Source: JBBQHM01 sp038323965
GTDB taxonomy: Bacteria > Verrucomicrobiota > Verrucomicrobiia > Chthoniobacterales > UBA10450
Direction: 5' to 3'
DNA: 27,129 nt
Assembly (NCBI GenBank): GCA_038323965.1
Contig: JBBQHM010000021.1
Location: 1 to 27,129, forward strand
The notes beneath the pieces are model-generated. The model made no database searches. It worked only from the letters and a program-made list of their open reading frames with translations, and was not told the origin of the DNA. Numbering within the stretch: position 1 is the first letter of the stretch; every line of letters begins with the position of its first letter. Shown here piece by piece: positions 1 through 6,640 of this stretch. The position numbers and the translations under genes were made by a program.

Positions 1-1
1 C

Positions 2-418
2 GAGGGTTGGGCACTTTACGCGGAAGAGCAGGGGAAGGAGATCGGGTTCTATAAAGATCCGGTGTCGGACTACGGCAGGTTGAACTCGGAACTATTTCGT
101 GCGGTACGGCTGGTGGTCGATACCGGCATTCACGACAAGAACTGGAGCCGCGAGAAGGTGATTGAGTACATGCACGTCAACGATGCCAACGACGCGATGG
201 CCCAGACCGAAGCGGACCGTTACATCGCGTGGCCGGGACAGGCGCTGGCCTACAAGATGGGACAGCTAACGATTCGTAAGTTGCGTGACGAAGCGAAGAC
301 GGAGCTCGGGCCGAAGTTCGATATCAAGGCCTTCCATGATGAATTACTGAATGGCGGCGCCATGCCGCTGGATCTGCTGCAGGAGCGGGTGGAGAAGTGG
401 ATTAAGAAAAGGAAGTAG
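2..418 (+). CDS. DUF885 family protein, C-terminal part (5' truncated)
   Basis: The open frame runs in from the left edge, so only the last 138 residues are visible. It opens with EGWALYAEEQGKEIGFYKDP and continues with ELFRAVRLVVDTGIH and later PLDLLQERVEKW. These are the hallmark C-terminal motifs of DUF885, a family of predicted zinc metallopeptidase-like, often secreted proteins. The HExxH-type metal site would lie upstream of the window and cannot be checked. An internal GTG at 62 is not the true start, because family motifs are present before it. The protein ends in a basic tail (KWIKKRK). Substrate and cellular role are unknown. Confidence 0.9.
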   Translation, partial: EGWALYAEEQGKEIGFYKDPVSDYGRLNSELFRAVRLVVDTGIHDKNWSREKVIEYMHVNDANDAMAQTEADRYIAWPGQALAYKMGQLTIRKLRDEAKTELGPKFDIKAFHDELLNGGAMPLDLLQERVEKWIKKRK

Positions 419-494
419 AAACGCGCAATGGTGAGTCGCGCAGGCGCGCTCATTGGAGCGTGACAGCAGCTTAGAATAGGATCAGGATCCGGCG

Positions 495-653
495 ATGATA
501 CGCGCACTTCTCATTCTTGTTGCACCCGCTGCCGGTGGTGGCAACGGCCAGGTGTGGGTAAATACGGAGTCGCATGTGTATCATAAGGAAGGCTCGCGCT
601 TCTATGGAAAGCCGAAGGCGAAGAAGCCGTGGAGGGCTGCTCTGCCTCCGTGA
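495..653 (+). CDS. Small secreted protein with VWVNTxSxVYH motif, apparently C-terminally truncated
   Basis: A 52-residue frame starts at ATG 495 with a short hydrophobic leader (MIRALLILVAPAAGG). The core is QVWVNTESHVYHKEGSRFYG. This matches a family of small exported bacterial proteins of unknown function whose normal form continues with a GKYM-like stretch and an E-x-x-A-x-x-x-G motif. Here the frame instead runs into a basic stretch (KPKAKKPWRAALPP) and stops. Another frame from about 611 reads EGEEAVEGCSAS, which resembles the missing motif, so an indel or frameshift is likely. A weak purine-rich site (AGGAT) precedes the start and an intrinsic terminator follows. It is either a decayed gene, a sequencing error or a short variant. 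Confidence 0.5.
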   Translation: MIRALLILVAPAAGGGNGQVWVNTESHVYHKEGSRFYGKPKAKKPWRAALPP

Positions 654-658
654 CAAGG

Positions 659-684
659 GTAACCCGCAACAGCGGTTACTTTTT
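659..684 (+). terminator. Rho-independent terminator after the small secreted protein gene
   Basis: The inverted repeat GTAACC (659-664) ... GGTTAC (674-679) can extend by two GC pairs around an AACA loop. Five Ts follow at 680-684. It lies 5 bases after the TGA at 651-653 and points in the same direction. It overlaps the stop codon of the convergent minus-strand gene. On the minus strand the hairpin is not followed by Ts, so it appears one-way. Confidence 0.75.
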
Positions 685-1029
685 GGTCAGGCCGAGGAAT
701 AAAGAGATCGCGCCCACTAGTAGGTTCAGGACGGCGACGGCCTGGTTGACGTTGAGCAGCTTCACGATCAGCTCTTTCGGGCCCGGAACGAACCAGAGTC
801 CGCCGACGCCCAGAAGCAGCAGGCCGAGGAAAACGCAGAAGCCGCGGGCGCGCGCGTTCCAGCCGAGGTAGAGGGCGATGAGGCCGAGCGCAATATGGAT
901 CACACCGTGCAGCACGTTTCCGGTTAGGACGACAAAGACGACTGGACGGAATAGCTCCCAGATGCCTTCGATGACGAGGAAGAGGCCGATGACAAGCGCG
1001 AATCGATCGCTGAGTGATTTGTTGTTCAT
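676..1029 (-). CDS. Small integral membrane protein, DUF4383-like
   Basis: A 117-residue, strongly hydrophobic protein with about four predicted membrane segments: LVIGLFLVIEGIWELF, VLHGVIHIALGLIALYLGW, FCVFLGLLLLGVGGLWFV and AVAVLNLLVGAISLFLGL. The spacing and the NVLHGVIHIALG stretch resemble DUF4383 membrane proteins of unknown function. The ATG at 1027-1029 was chosen over an upstream TTG at 1056. The ATG gives a normal N-terminus, and a TATATT hexamer sits 8 bases upstream of it, inside the extension. It lies 90 bases downstream of the marR-type gene on the same strand and may be co-transcribed or regulated by it. Confidence 0.7.
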   Translation of the reverse strand: MNNKSLSDRFALVIGLFLVIEGIWELFRPVVFVVLTGNVLHGVIHIALGLIALYLGWNARARGFCVFLGLLLLGVGGLWFVPGPKELIVKLLNVNQAVAVLNLLVGAISLFLGLTKK

Positions 1030-1119
1030 ACGGATGAAATATACCTGCGATCTCAAGCAGGCTAGAATAATGAAGGGGAGTAGCGGCGCGTTATAATCTC
1101 GGGAAGCGACTAAGCTTCG

Positions 1120-1554
1120 CTAGTCGGCAAGACGTTGTAGTGCGGCGATCATCTCAGGACTTCTTTCTCGCAGGGCAGCCCGATGGATGCTAGCGAGGCG
1201 CGCGATAAGACGAGTACCGCGCGGCGTGAGTTGCAGGTGCACTTCCCGCCGATCATGCGACGCGGTATGACGGGTGATCAGTTTACTTTTTTCGAGTTTG
1301 TTCACGCAGGCTACGGCCGTGTGATGGCGCACCTGGAGGCGATCGCTGAGAGCCGCGATCGACATCCCGTGCAGGCCTTTGAAGGTCTTCAGGGCGAGCA
1401 GCGCCTCATACTGTTCCGAAGTGATGTTCGCTTCGCTGGCGAGGATGTCCCTGCTAAATCGTAGAAACTTCCGCAGCGCGTAGCGAAAGGCGGCGAGCGA
1501 GGCGTATTCATCCGCTTCGAGCGGATCTAGAGGGGCGGCCCGTTTAACGGACAT
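1120..1554 (-). CDS. MarR family transcriptional regulator
   Basis: A 144-residue protein with a winged helix-turn-helix. It contains ITSEQYEALLAL, then MSIAALSDRLQVRHHTAVACVNKLEKSKLITR (recognition helix region, residues about 64-95) and the wing DRREVHLQLTPRG, the classic MarR signature. Such proteins are dimeric DNA-binding repressors or activators that often sense small phenolic or oxidant ligands. The start is ATG 1554, and the divergent prepilin gene begins 50 bases away. It could control itself, the downstream membrane protein or the pilin. No convincing palindromic operator was found in the 50-base gap. Confidence 0.92.
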   Translation of the reverse strand: MSVKRAAPLDPLEADEYASLAAFRYALRKFLRFSRDILASEANITSEQYEALLALKTFKGLHGMSIAALSDRLQVRHHTAVACVNKLEKSKLITRHTASHDRREVHLQLTPRGTRLIARLASIHRAALRERSPEMIAALQRLAD

Positions 1555-1604
1555 ATATCGAGCGACGATACATTGGCATACCGGATGTTTTATTCTTTAT
1601 TACC

Positions 1605-2006
1605 ATGAAACTACACCGTCACTTACACCGCGGATTTACGCTTGTCGAAATCATGATCGTGGTTGCGATCATTGCCCTTCTCGCTGCCATCGCAGTGCCG
1701 GGATTTCTCCGGGCCCGTAAACGTTCGCAGGCGAGTCGCATTCTCAACGATCTTCGTTTGATCGACGCTGCGGTAGACCAGTATGCGATTGAAACGAGCA
1801 AGACGACTGGCTCCGTGGTAACGACGGTTGACTGGACAAACTACCTCAAAAAAGACACGACACTCTACACGACCGCAGCCGATATTTTCGGGAACGGTTA
1901 CGGCCCACAGACAGTGGACTTGCTCCCGAAGGCTCCAGCGAGCGCCTACAATGCATTGTCGGACGTGGCGGACACTTCATTCTGGTCGCCCTACGGTCAC
2001 TTCTAA
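1605..2006 (+). CDS. Type IV prepilin-like protein (class III signal)
   Basis: This 133-residue protein begins with a short basic leader and the prepilin peptidase site G|FTLVEIMIV (G10/F11, E15 = +5 Glu). The hydrophobic helix VAIIALLAAIAVPGFL and RARKRSQASRILNDLRLIDAAVDQYAIE follow, the standard N-terminal spine of type IV pilins and type II pseudopilins. The C-terminal domain is small, with no cysteine pair. After cleavage it would sit in the inner membrane and assemble into a fibre. It is a lone gene, about 17 kb from the pilMNOP-like genes. No SD is visible; TATTCT lies 8 bases before the ATG. Confidence 0.92.
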   Translation: MKLHRHLHRGFTLVEIMIVVAIIALLAAIAVPGFLRARKRSQASRILNDLRLIDAAVDQYAIETSKTTGSVVTTVDWTNYLKKDTTLYTTAADIFGNGYGPQTVDLLPKAPASAYNALSDVADTSFWSPYGHF

Positions 2007-2024
2007 GCAGATAGAGAAGTGCTG

Positions 2025-3062
2025 CTACGGATTGGGTTGTCCCGGTCCGTAGACCAGTAGCTTCATGGTATCTGGTATTATCGTCGGACGCGCTGGCGAT
2101 GAACCTGGTGGCGGGGCAGGGGCAGGCTGGAATTGCGCCGTCGGCAGATAAATGCGGCGAGTCTGCGGATCGAGCGCAATCGTCCGCGCACCGCGCTCGG
2201 TCTTGAGCGTTTGTACAATAGTAAGCTTCTCCGGAGTCTCTTCCTTCGCGATAGTGACGGATCCTTCTCCGCAGGAGGCGAAGGCGAGCTGAGTAGAGCT
2301 ATCGAAGGCGCAGCCATCCGCGCCGGGCGCGATCGACACGGAGCTGACTACTTTGCCGGAATCAGTATCGAGCATCACCATGACCTTCCGGCAGGTAGCG
2401 AACAAACGATGATGCACGGCGTCGAATGCGATCCCGCTAGGCTCTTCGCCGGGAGCCAGTGGCCAGCGCGCCACAATCTCATGAGTCGCAGTATCGATCG
2501 CGGCGACTTCGCTTTTGTCTTCAATATTGACGTAGGCCCTGCCAGCGGTTGAATCGAGCGCAGCGAATTCCGGACTACCCCCGAGCGGGATAGTGCTTAC
2601 GACTTTCGTGCTTTTCGCATCGATAACGGTGGCGGAGTTCCCTTTGTGATTGAATACGTAAACTTCGCTGTGCTTTGGGTCGTAGACCATCGCGTCGGGA
2701 CTTTCGCCGGTCTCGACTTTGCCTGTGGTCTTGAGCGTTTGCAGGTCAACCACGCTAACCTTGTTTTCGTTGCCGTTTGAGGAAAAGCCGCGCTGGAGTT
2801 CGGGCGCGATGACGAAGGCATGGACGCCGGGTGTATCCGCAATCTCGCCGAAGACGGTATTCGTCCCGGTATCGACAACGACCACTTTGAGGGCGTGCGA
2901 AACGTAAACGCGATGAGCGCTGGCGTCGGTTTCCAGGATATCCCAGCCGCCTTCGCCACCGATTGGAATTTCCGCGACGGGTCGATAGAGCTGAGACTCG
3001 TCCGCGTGAAGAAGGCGCAATGAAGTCAGGCAGAGGAGCGTGAGTAAAATGCTGGTTCGCAT
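2025..3062 (-). CDS. Secreted YVTN-type beta-propeller repeat protein
   Basis: A 345-residue protein with a signal peptide (MRTSILLTLLCLTSLRLLHA) followed by about seven repeats of roughly 40 residues. These have the pattern 'hydrophobic-D-x-T/K-V-G-x-IPLGGSPEFAALD': examples are VVVDTGTNTVFGEI, VSVVDLQTLKTTGKV, ATVIDAKSTKVVSTIPLGG and AAIDTATHEIVARW. This is the YVTN/NHL-like beta-propeller architecture of exported proteins. They usually act as binding scaffolds, and no catalytic motif is visible. The C-terminus is proline-rich (PAPAPPPGSSPARP). It is divergent from the DUF5329 gene, with a 95-base gap between starts. Confidence 0.88.
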   Translation of the reverse strand: MRTSILLTLLCLTSLRLLHADESQLYRPVAEIPIGGEGGWDILETDASAHRVYVSHALKVVVVDTGTNTVFGEIADTPGVHAFVIAPELQRGFSSNGNENKVSVVDLQTLKTTGKVETGESPDAMVYDPKHSEVYVFNHKGNSATVIDAKSTKVVSTIPLGGSPEFAALDSTAGRAYVNIEDKSEVAAIDTATHEIVARWPLAPGEEPSGIAFDAVHHRLFATCRKVMVMLDTDSGKVVSSVSIAPGADGCAFDSSTQLAFASCGEGSVTIAKEETPEKLTIVQTLKTERGARTIALDPQTRRIYLPTAQFQPAPAPPPGSSPARPTIIPDTMKLLVYGPGQPNP

Positions 3063-3157
3063 GAACTCTCATACGATATTTGCGCGCTTTGCGCATCTTC
3101 GTTGGAACGAGCGAGGCTTTGGCTGTGCAGCAGCTCCGAATGCGTATATTGCGCGCG

Positions 3158-3523
3158 ATGAAACGTCATGTTGCCCTGATCATCCTGCTGTTCGCACTGG
3201 TCCCCTCGCTCGTCTGTGCGCGCGATGCGCGCGAACAGGCCCGCATCGACTTTCTGCTACGGTCGGTGGAAACCTCCAGCGGGGTAAAATTCATCCGCAA
3301 CGGCAGTGAGTATGAGGGGGCGACGGCCGCGAAGCATCTTCGCTCGAAGCTTTCCTACGCGGGCGACCGCCTGAAGACGGCGGAGCAGTTTGTGAAGTAC
3401 TGCGCTTCCGAGTCGTCCTTCACGCACCAGAAATACAAGATTCGGGAGGCGGACGGTACGACGACGGACTCCGCGACTTATTTCGCGGCGAAGCTGAGGG
3501 AGTTCGATGGCGGCAAACATTAA
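3158..3523 (+). CDS. DUF5329 family secreted protein
   Basis: Starting at ATG 3158 gives 121 residues with a clean signal peptide (MKRHVALIILLFALVPSLVCA). The mature part contains IDFLLRSVETSSGVKFIRNGSEYEG, AAKHLRSKL, KTAEQFVKYCASESS and KYKIREADG, the conserved blocks of DUF5329, a small periplasmic family of unknown function. Earlier in-frame starts (3080, 3140) would bury the signal peptide behind a basic extension and are less likely. A TATATT hexamer lies 7 bases before this ATG and no SD is visible, consistent with a leaderless message. Confidence 0.78.
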   Translation: MKRHVALIILLFALVPSLVCARDAREQARIDFLLRSVETSSGVKFIRNGSEYEGATAAKHLRSKLSYAGDRLKTAEQFVKYCASESSFTHQKYKIREADGTTTDSATYFAAKLREFDGGKH

Positions 3524-3555
3524 GGGCGCGCGACTAGCCGGCTATCACTTTTCCA

Positions 3556-4827
3556 ATGGCCTACCCACGCGCTACTTTCACTATTAATCTCTCGGTAATC
3601 CTGAGTGCGGGTTTCCTGACCGGCTGCGCAACTCACGAAGGGAAAAAAGTGACGCGGGAGGTAGCTCCGCTCTACTCTGCGGCCTCACCGGAGTTTCGGC
3701 AGGCTGCTGGTTCGCTGCTAGGGGGTAACTTCGTCGCCGGAAATAGCATCCAGACGCTGGTTAATGGGCGGGAGATTTTCCCGGCGATGCTGCGCGCGAT
3801 TCGTTCGGCGCAGAAAACCATCGACTTCGAAACCTATGTGATGTGGGACGGTGAGATCGCTAAGAAGATGGCGGAGGCGCTGGCCGAGCGGGCGAAAGCT
3901 GGTGTGACGGTAAACGCGATCCTCGATGCGCAGGGCACGTTCAAGATGGGAAGCGAGAACCTGGAGCAACTTCGGACGGCAGGCGTGCATGTGGTGAAGT
4001 ATCATTCGATCCTCTGGCTTGATCCTCGACGCTTCAATAATCGTAGTCATCGCAAGCTACTCGTTATCGATGGGAAAGTAGCGTTCGTCGGCGGAGTAGG
4101 GATTGCGGATGTATGGCTTGGCGATGGTGAATCGCCGGAGCATTGGCGGGACAATCACTACCGTGTCACCGGACCGGTGGTAGCGCAGTTACAGGCGGTA
4201 TTCATGGATAACTGGCTGAAGACCCAGGGCGAAGTGTTGCACGGGCCGGAGTATTTCCCGCCGCTGGCGCCGACGGGATCTTATACCGCGCAAGCTTTTA
4301 AGAGCTCACCACGCCAGGGCGATATGGATATTCATCTCATGTACTTGCTGGCGATTGCCTCGGCGCGGCACAGTCTATTAATAGAGAATGCCTACTTTCT
4401 ACCAGACGACCTGATGCGGAAGGAATTGGTGAACGCGGCGAAACGCGGCGCCAAGATAGAGATCGTAGTTCCGGGCGAGCATATCGACCAGAAAGCGGTG
4501 CGCGCGGCCTCGCGGAAACATTGGGCCGAACTACTAAAGGCCGGGATTAAGATCTACGAATACCAGCCCGCGATGACGCATGTGAAGCTCATCATCGTGG
4601 ACGGAAAATTCGTGTCGGTAGGGTCAGGTAACCTCGATCTGAGGTCCATCCGGCTGAATGACGAAGCCAACATGAACGTGCTCGATTCTGGCTTCGCCGC
4701 GCAGCAGACGCGCCTCTTCGAAGCGGATAAGCGGCGTTCACGCGAGGTCCGGTTGAATGAGACGGGCGGTTTGATTTTTGCCCATCCGCTGCAGCAAGCG
4801 GCCAGCGTGATTGCACCGGAATTGTAA
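3556..4827 (+). CDS. Phospholipase D / cardiolipin synthase-like lipoprotein
   Basis: This 423-residue protein has two PLD active-site motifs. HRKLLVID (H165, K167, D172) is followed by a GG-V pair, and HVKLIIVD (H342, K344, D349) is followed by GSGNLDLRS. The layout is that of bacterial cardiolipin synthases of the ClsB/ClsC type, which transfer phosphatidyl groups between phospholipids. The N-terminus is a lipoprotein signal with lipobox LTGC (C24), so the enzyme is probably membrane-anchored on the outer side of the inner membrane. It starts 32 bases after the DUF5329 gene on the same strand. Hydrolytic phospholipase or nuclease activity cannot be excluded from sequence. Confidence 0.9.
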   Translation: MAYPRATFTINLSVILSAGFLTGCATHEGKKVTREVAPLYSAASPEFRQAAGSLLGGNFVAGNSIQTLVNGREIFPAMLRAIRSAQKTIDFETYVMWDGEIAKKMAEALAERAKAGVTVNAILDAQGTFKMGSENLEQLRTAGVHVVKYHSILWLDPRRFNNRSHRKLLVIDGKVAFVGGVGIADVWLGDGESPEHWRDNHYRVTGPVVAQLQAVFMDNWLKTQGEVLHGPEYFPPLAPTGSYTAQAFKSSPRQGDMDIHLMYLLAIASARHSLLIENAYFLPDDLMRKELVNAAKRGAKIEIVVPGEHIDQKAVRAASRKHWAELLKAGIKIYEYQPAMTHVKLIIVDGKFVSVGSGNLDLRSIRLNDEANMNVLDSGFAAQQTRLFEADKRRSREVRLNETGGLIFAHPLQQAASVIAPEL

Positions 4828-4922
4828 ACTCGCAACAAGTGAGGTGCGGCGGCGCGCCTGTTGAACATCCGGCAGGTTTGTGACGACCTTAGCTATTGCG
4901 GGAATCTCGGATATAGTGCGCA

Positions 4923-5279
4923 ATGGCCAACACCTCCGGTAAGTCTTTCTCGCGGCGCGCTCCTGATATTATCACGGAGGAATTAGTGGCGGCGTTCACC
5001 ACCAAGTCGTCATTTGAATTCAAGCCGCTCTTCGAATTGATTTTTGCCAATCTTCGGGTGCGGAATGCTGCCAGCGGGGGCGAGGAGATGCTGCGCCTGC
5101 GCGCCTACGAGAAACTGCAGAGCCTGGTCGATAGCGGCGCGGTCGTAAAAACGATAACCGGTGTCGTTAAGAAATATAAAGGGGTCTCGGCACAACTACT
5201 TGTTCTCAGCGGCGAGTTGAAGATATTGCGCATGGAATGGAGCGAGAAATGTATCGCGGCCGCGGCCGCAGCAGCTTGA
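4923..5279 (+). CDS. Unknown 118-aa protein with poly-alanine C-terminus
   Basis: I do not recognise the family. The protein looks soluble and helical, with FKPLFELIFANLRVRNAASGGEEMLRLRAYEKLQSLVDSGAV in the middle. It contains KTITGVVKKYKGVSAQLLVLSGELK and ends in a run of eight alanines interrupted by nothing but the stop. It has no signal peptide or membrane segment. Codon use matches its neighbours. The ATG at 4923 has no SD but has TATAGT at 4912-4917, five bases upstream. The next small gene begins only 8 bases after the stop, suggesting co-transcription. The helical core could be a small DNA- or RNA-associated protein, but that is a guess. Confidence 0.7.
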   Translation: MANTSGKSFSRRAPDIITEELVAAFTTKSSFEFKPLFELIFANLRVRNAASGGEEMLRLRAYEKLQSLVDSGAVVKTITGVVKKYKGVSAQLLVLSGELKILRMEWSEKCIAAAAAAA

Positions 5280-5287
5280 TTTAAGCT

Positions 5288-5446
5288 TTGGCTAAACCGA
5301 ATTACTCCGGCGAGAAACGCCGCAAAGAACTGCAGAAGCAGCGCAAAAAAGAAGAGAAGAAGCAGCGCAAGCTTGAGAACGCTTCCGGTGCTTCAGCCGA
5401 GAATAGCGAACAGGAAGATACGCCCGAGGCTCCAACTCAGGTCTAG
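5288..5446 (+). CDS. Small basic conserved protein (xAKPNYS... type), TTG start
   Basis: A 52-residue frame with a TTG start: (M)AKPNYSGEKRRKELQKQRKKEEKKQRKLE, then an acidic/polar tail ending in TPEAPTQV. The opening AKPNYS followed by a Lys/Arg/Glu-rich helix matches a widespread family of tiny bacterial proteins of unknown function that normally start MAKPNYSFEKRQRE. The match begins exactly at the TTG, which fixes the start. It follows the 118-aa gene by 8 bases and is followed by a probable terminator. The charge pattern suggests a single helix that may bind nucleic acid; this is inference. Confidence 0.72.
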   Translation: MAKPNYSGEKRRKELQKQRKKEEKKQRKLENASGASAENSEQEDTPEAPTQV

Positions 5447-5459
5447 CAGTCGATGCAGA

Positions 5460-5486
5460 GATGGTCCGATGACCATCTTCGCTTTT
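5460..5486 (+). terminator. Probable intrinsic terminator after the small basic protein gene
   Basis: GATGGTC (5460-5466) and GACCATC (5471-5477) form a perfect 7-bp stem with a CGAT loop. TTCGCTTTT follows. The T tract is interrupted, so efficiency is uncertain. It lies 13 bases after the TAG of the preceding small gene and would end the 4923-5446 transcription unit. Confidence 0.55.
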
Positions 5487-5551
5487 GGAGATAGTTTTGC
5501 GTAGCCGGAAGTTCACACGGCCACGCCGACTAACGCCGCCGAAGCGAGTGA

Positions 5552-6640
5552 GTGCATGCATTACTTCGCCGCGGTTCTTTTTTTCTCATTTTAATTGGTG
5601 TCGCCGTCCCATTAACGACGTTTGCCAGGCACACTTCGCGGTCGAAACACGGCTCCGGTCACGCTTCGCCCGCCAGGGATCAGCGCAGTCCCGCTGAGAT
5701 CGAAGCAGCCACGCGACTCCAGGTTTTCCTCGATCGCGCAAACTTTAGCCCGGGGCGTCTCGACGGCCGGCTCAACGAATTAACATTGCGAGCGCTCATG
5801 CTCCTTCGTCAGTCCCGCGGCGAGCCGGCTCCCGGCGAAAAGCCTGACCTCAACGGCTTGGACCTCGCGAGTGTCGGCGCGGTATTTGTTCTCTATAAAG
5901 TAACCGATGTTGACCTTCAGCCCGTCGGTCCGCTTCCGGTAGATGTCGCGGCGCAGGCGAAGCTAAAGTTTCTGCCTTATCGCGACGCTGCTGAAGCGAT
6001 TGCGGAGAAGTTTCACTGCGACCCGAAGTTTCTGGAGCAATTGAATCCCGGCAAAACTAAAGCGATCAAACCCGGCGACGAACTTCAGGTACCGAATGTT
6101 GAACCTTTTGACCTGGGACAGGTGAAGGATATCAAGCCGGGCAGCGATCTCGCTCTCGGGAAGGCGGCGAATGAGGTAGGAGACCAGGAGGAACCAGCGG
6201 GAGCCGCGGCCGATCAGCCAGCCGGTGCCGGATCGGCGGTGAAGGTACGAGTGGACACGAAGATCAGTGCACTTGGGGTGTATGAAGGCGACAAGCTAAT
6301 CGCGGCTTACCCAGTGACCATCGGGGCCGCCCAGACTGCGTCCCCCATTGGCGACTGGAAAGTGCGCGGCGTGGCAAAGTTGCCTACTTTTCGTTATGAC
6401 GAAGCGATGCTTAAGCGCGGTGAGCGAAGTAGCAAATTCCATATGTTACCCCCGGGCCCGAATAGTCCGGTCGGCGTGATTTGGATCGCGCTCAATAAGA
6501 AAGGGATCGGGCTGCATGGAACCGCGACGCCGGAATCTATTGGCGGGACGGGAAGTCATGGATGTGTACGCCTTTCGAACTGGGACATTGTCAGACTGGC
6601 CGCGAAGGTAAAGGGCGGCGTGCCCGTTTCGATTCACTAA
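5552..6640 (+). CDS. L,D-transpeptidase (YkuD) with peptidoglycan-binding and LysM-like domains
   Basis: A 362-residue exported enzyme. After a signal peptide (FFLILIGVAVPLTTFA) comes a PG_binding_1-like domain (residues about 48-90: LQVFLDRANFSPGRLDGRLNELTLRAL). A LysM-like segment follows (about 135-185: YRDAAEAIAEKFHCDPKFLEQLNPG ... IKPGDELQVP). The C-terminal YkuD catalytic domain (about 225-362) carries HGT (H322) and SHGCVRLSN (H336, C338, R340). Such enzymes make 3-3 peptidoglycan cross-links or attach proteins to the wall, through the catalytic cysteine. The GTG start at 5552 fits the signal peptide; no SD is evident. Its TAA overlaps the stop of the convergent DUF2459 gene. Confidence 0.93.
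   Translation: MHALLRRGSFFLILIGVAVPLTTFARHTSRSKHGSGHASPARDQRSPAEIEAATRLQVFLDRANFSPGRLDGRLNELTLRALMLLRQSRGEPAPGEKPDLNGLDLASVGAVFVLYKVTDVDLQPVGPLPVDVAAQAKLKFLPYRDAAEAIAEKFHCDPKFLEQLNPGKTKAIKPGDELQVPNVEPFDLGQVKDIKPGSDLALGKAANEVGDQEEPAGAAADQPAGAGSAVKVRVDTKISALGVYEGDKLIAAYPVTIGAAQTASPIGDWKVRGVAKLPTFRYDEAMLKRGERSSKFHMLPPGPNSPVGVIWIALNKKGIGLHGTATPESIGGTGSHGCVRLSNWDIVRLAAKVKGGVPVSIH

Noticed and set aside
428..458. Imperfect hairpin (CAATG ... CATTG) after the DUF885 gene
   Set aside because: It has a large bulge and no T run; not convincing as a terminator.
1573..1601. TTGGCA-17-TTTATT as a promoter for the prepilin gene
   Set aside because: It would start transcription inside the coding region, downstream of the ATG; the TATTCT hexamer at 1591 is a better candidate but lacks a -35.
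3099..3110. TCGTT-GG-AACGA palindrome between the divergent YVTN and DUF5329 genes
   Set aside because: A short 5-bp arm palindrome with no second copy and no adjacent regulator gene; operator status not supportable.
4846..4858. GCGGCGGCGCGCC, found again at 10402-10414 after another gene
   Set aside because: Only two copies of a low-complexity GC 13-mer with no shared flanks; not enough for a repeat family.
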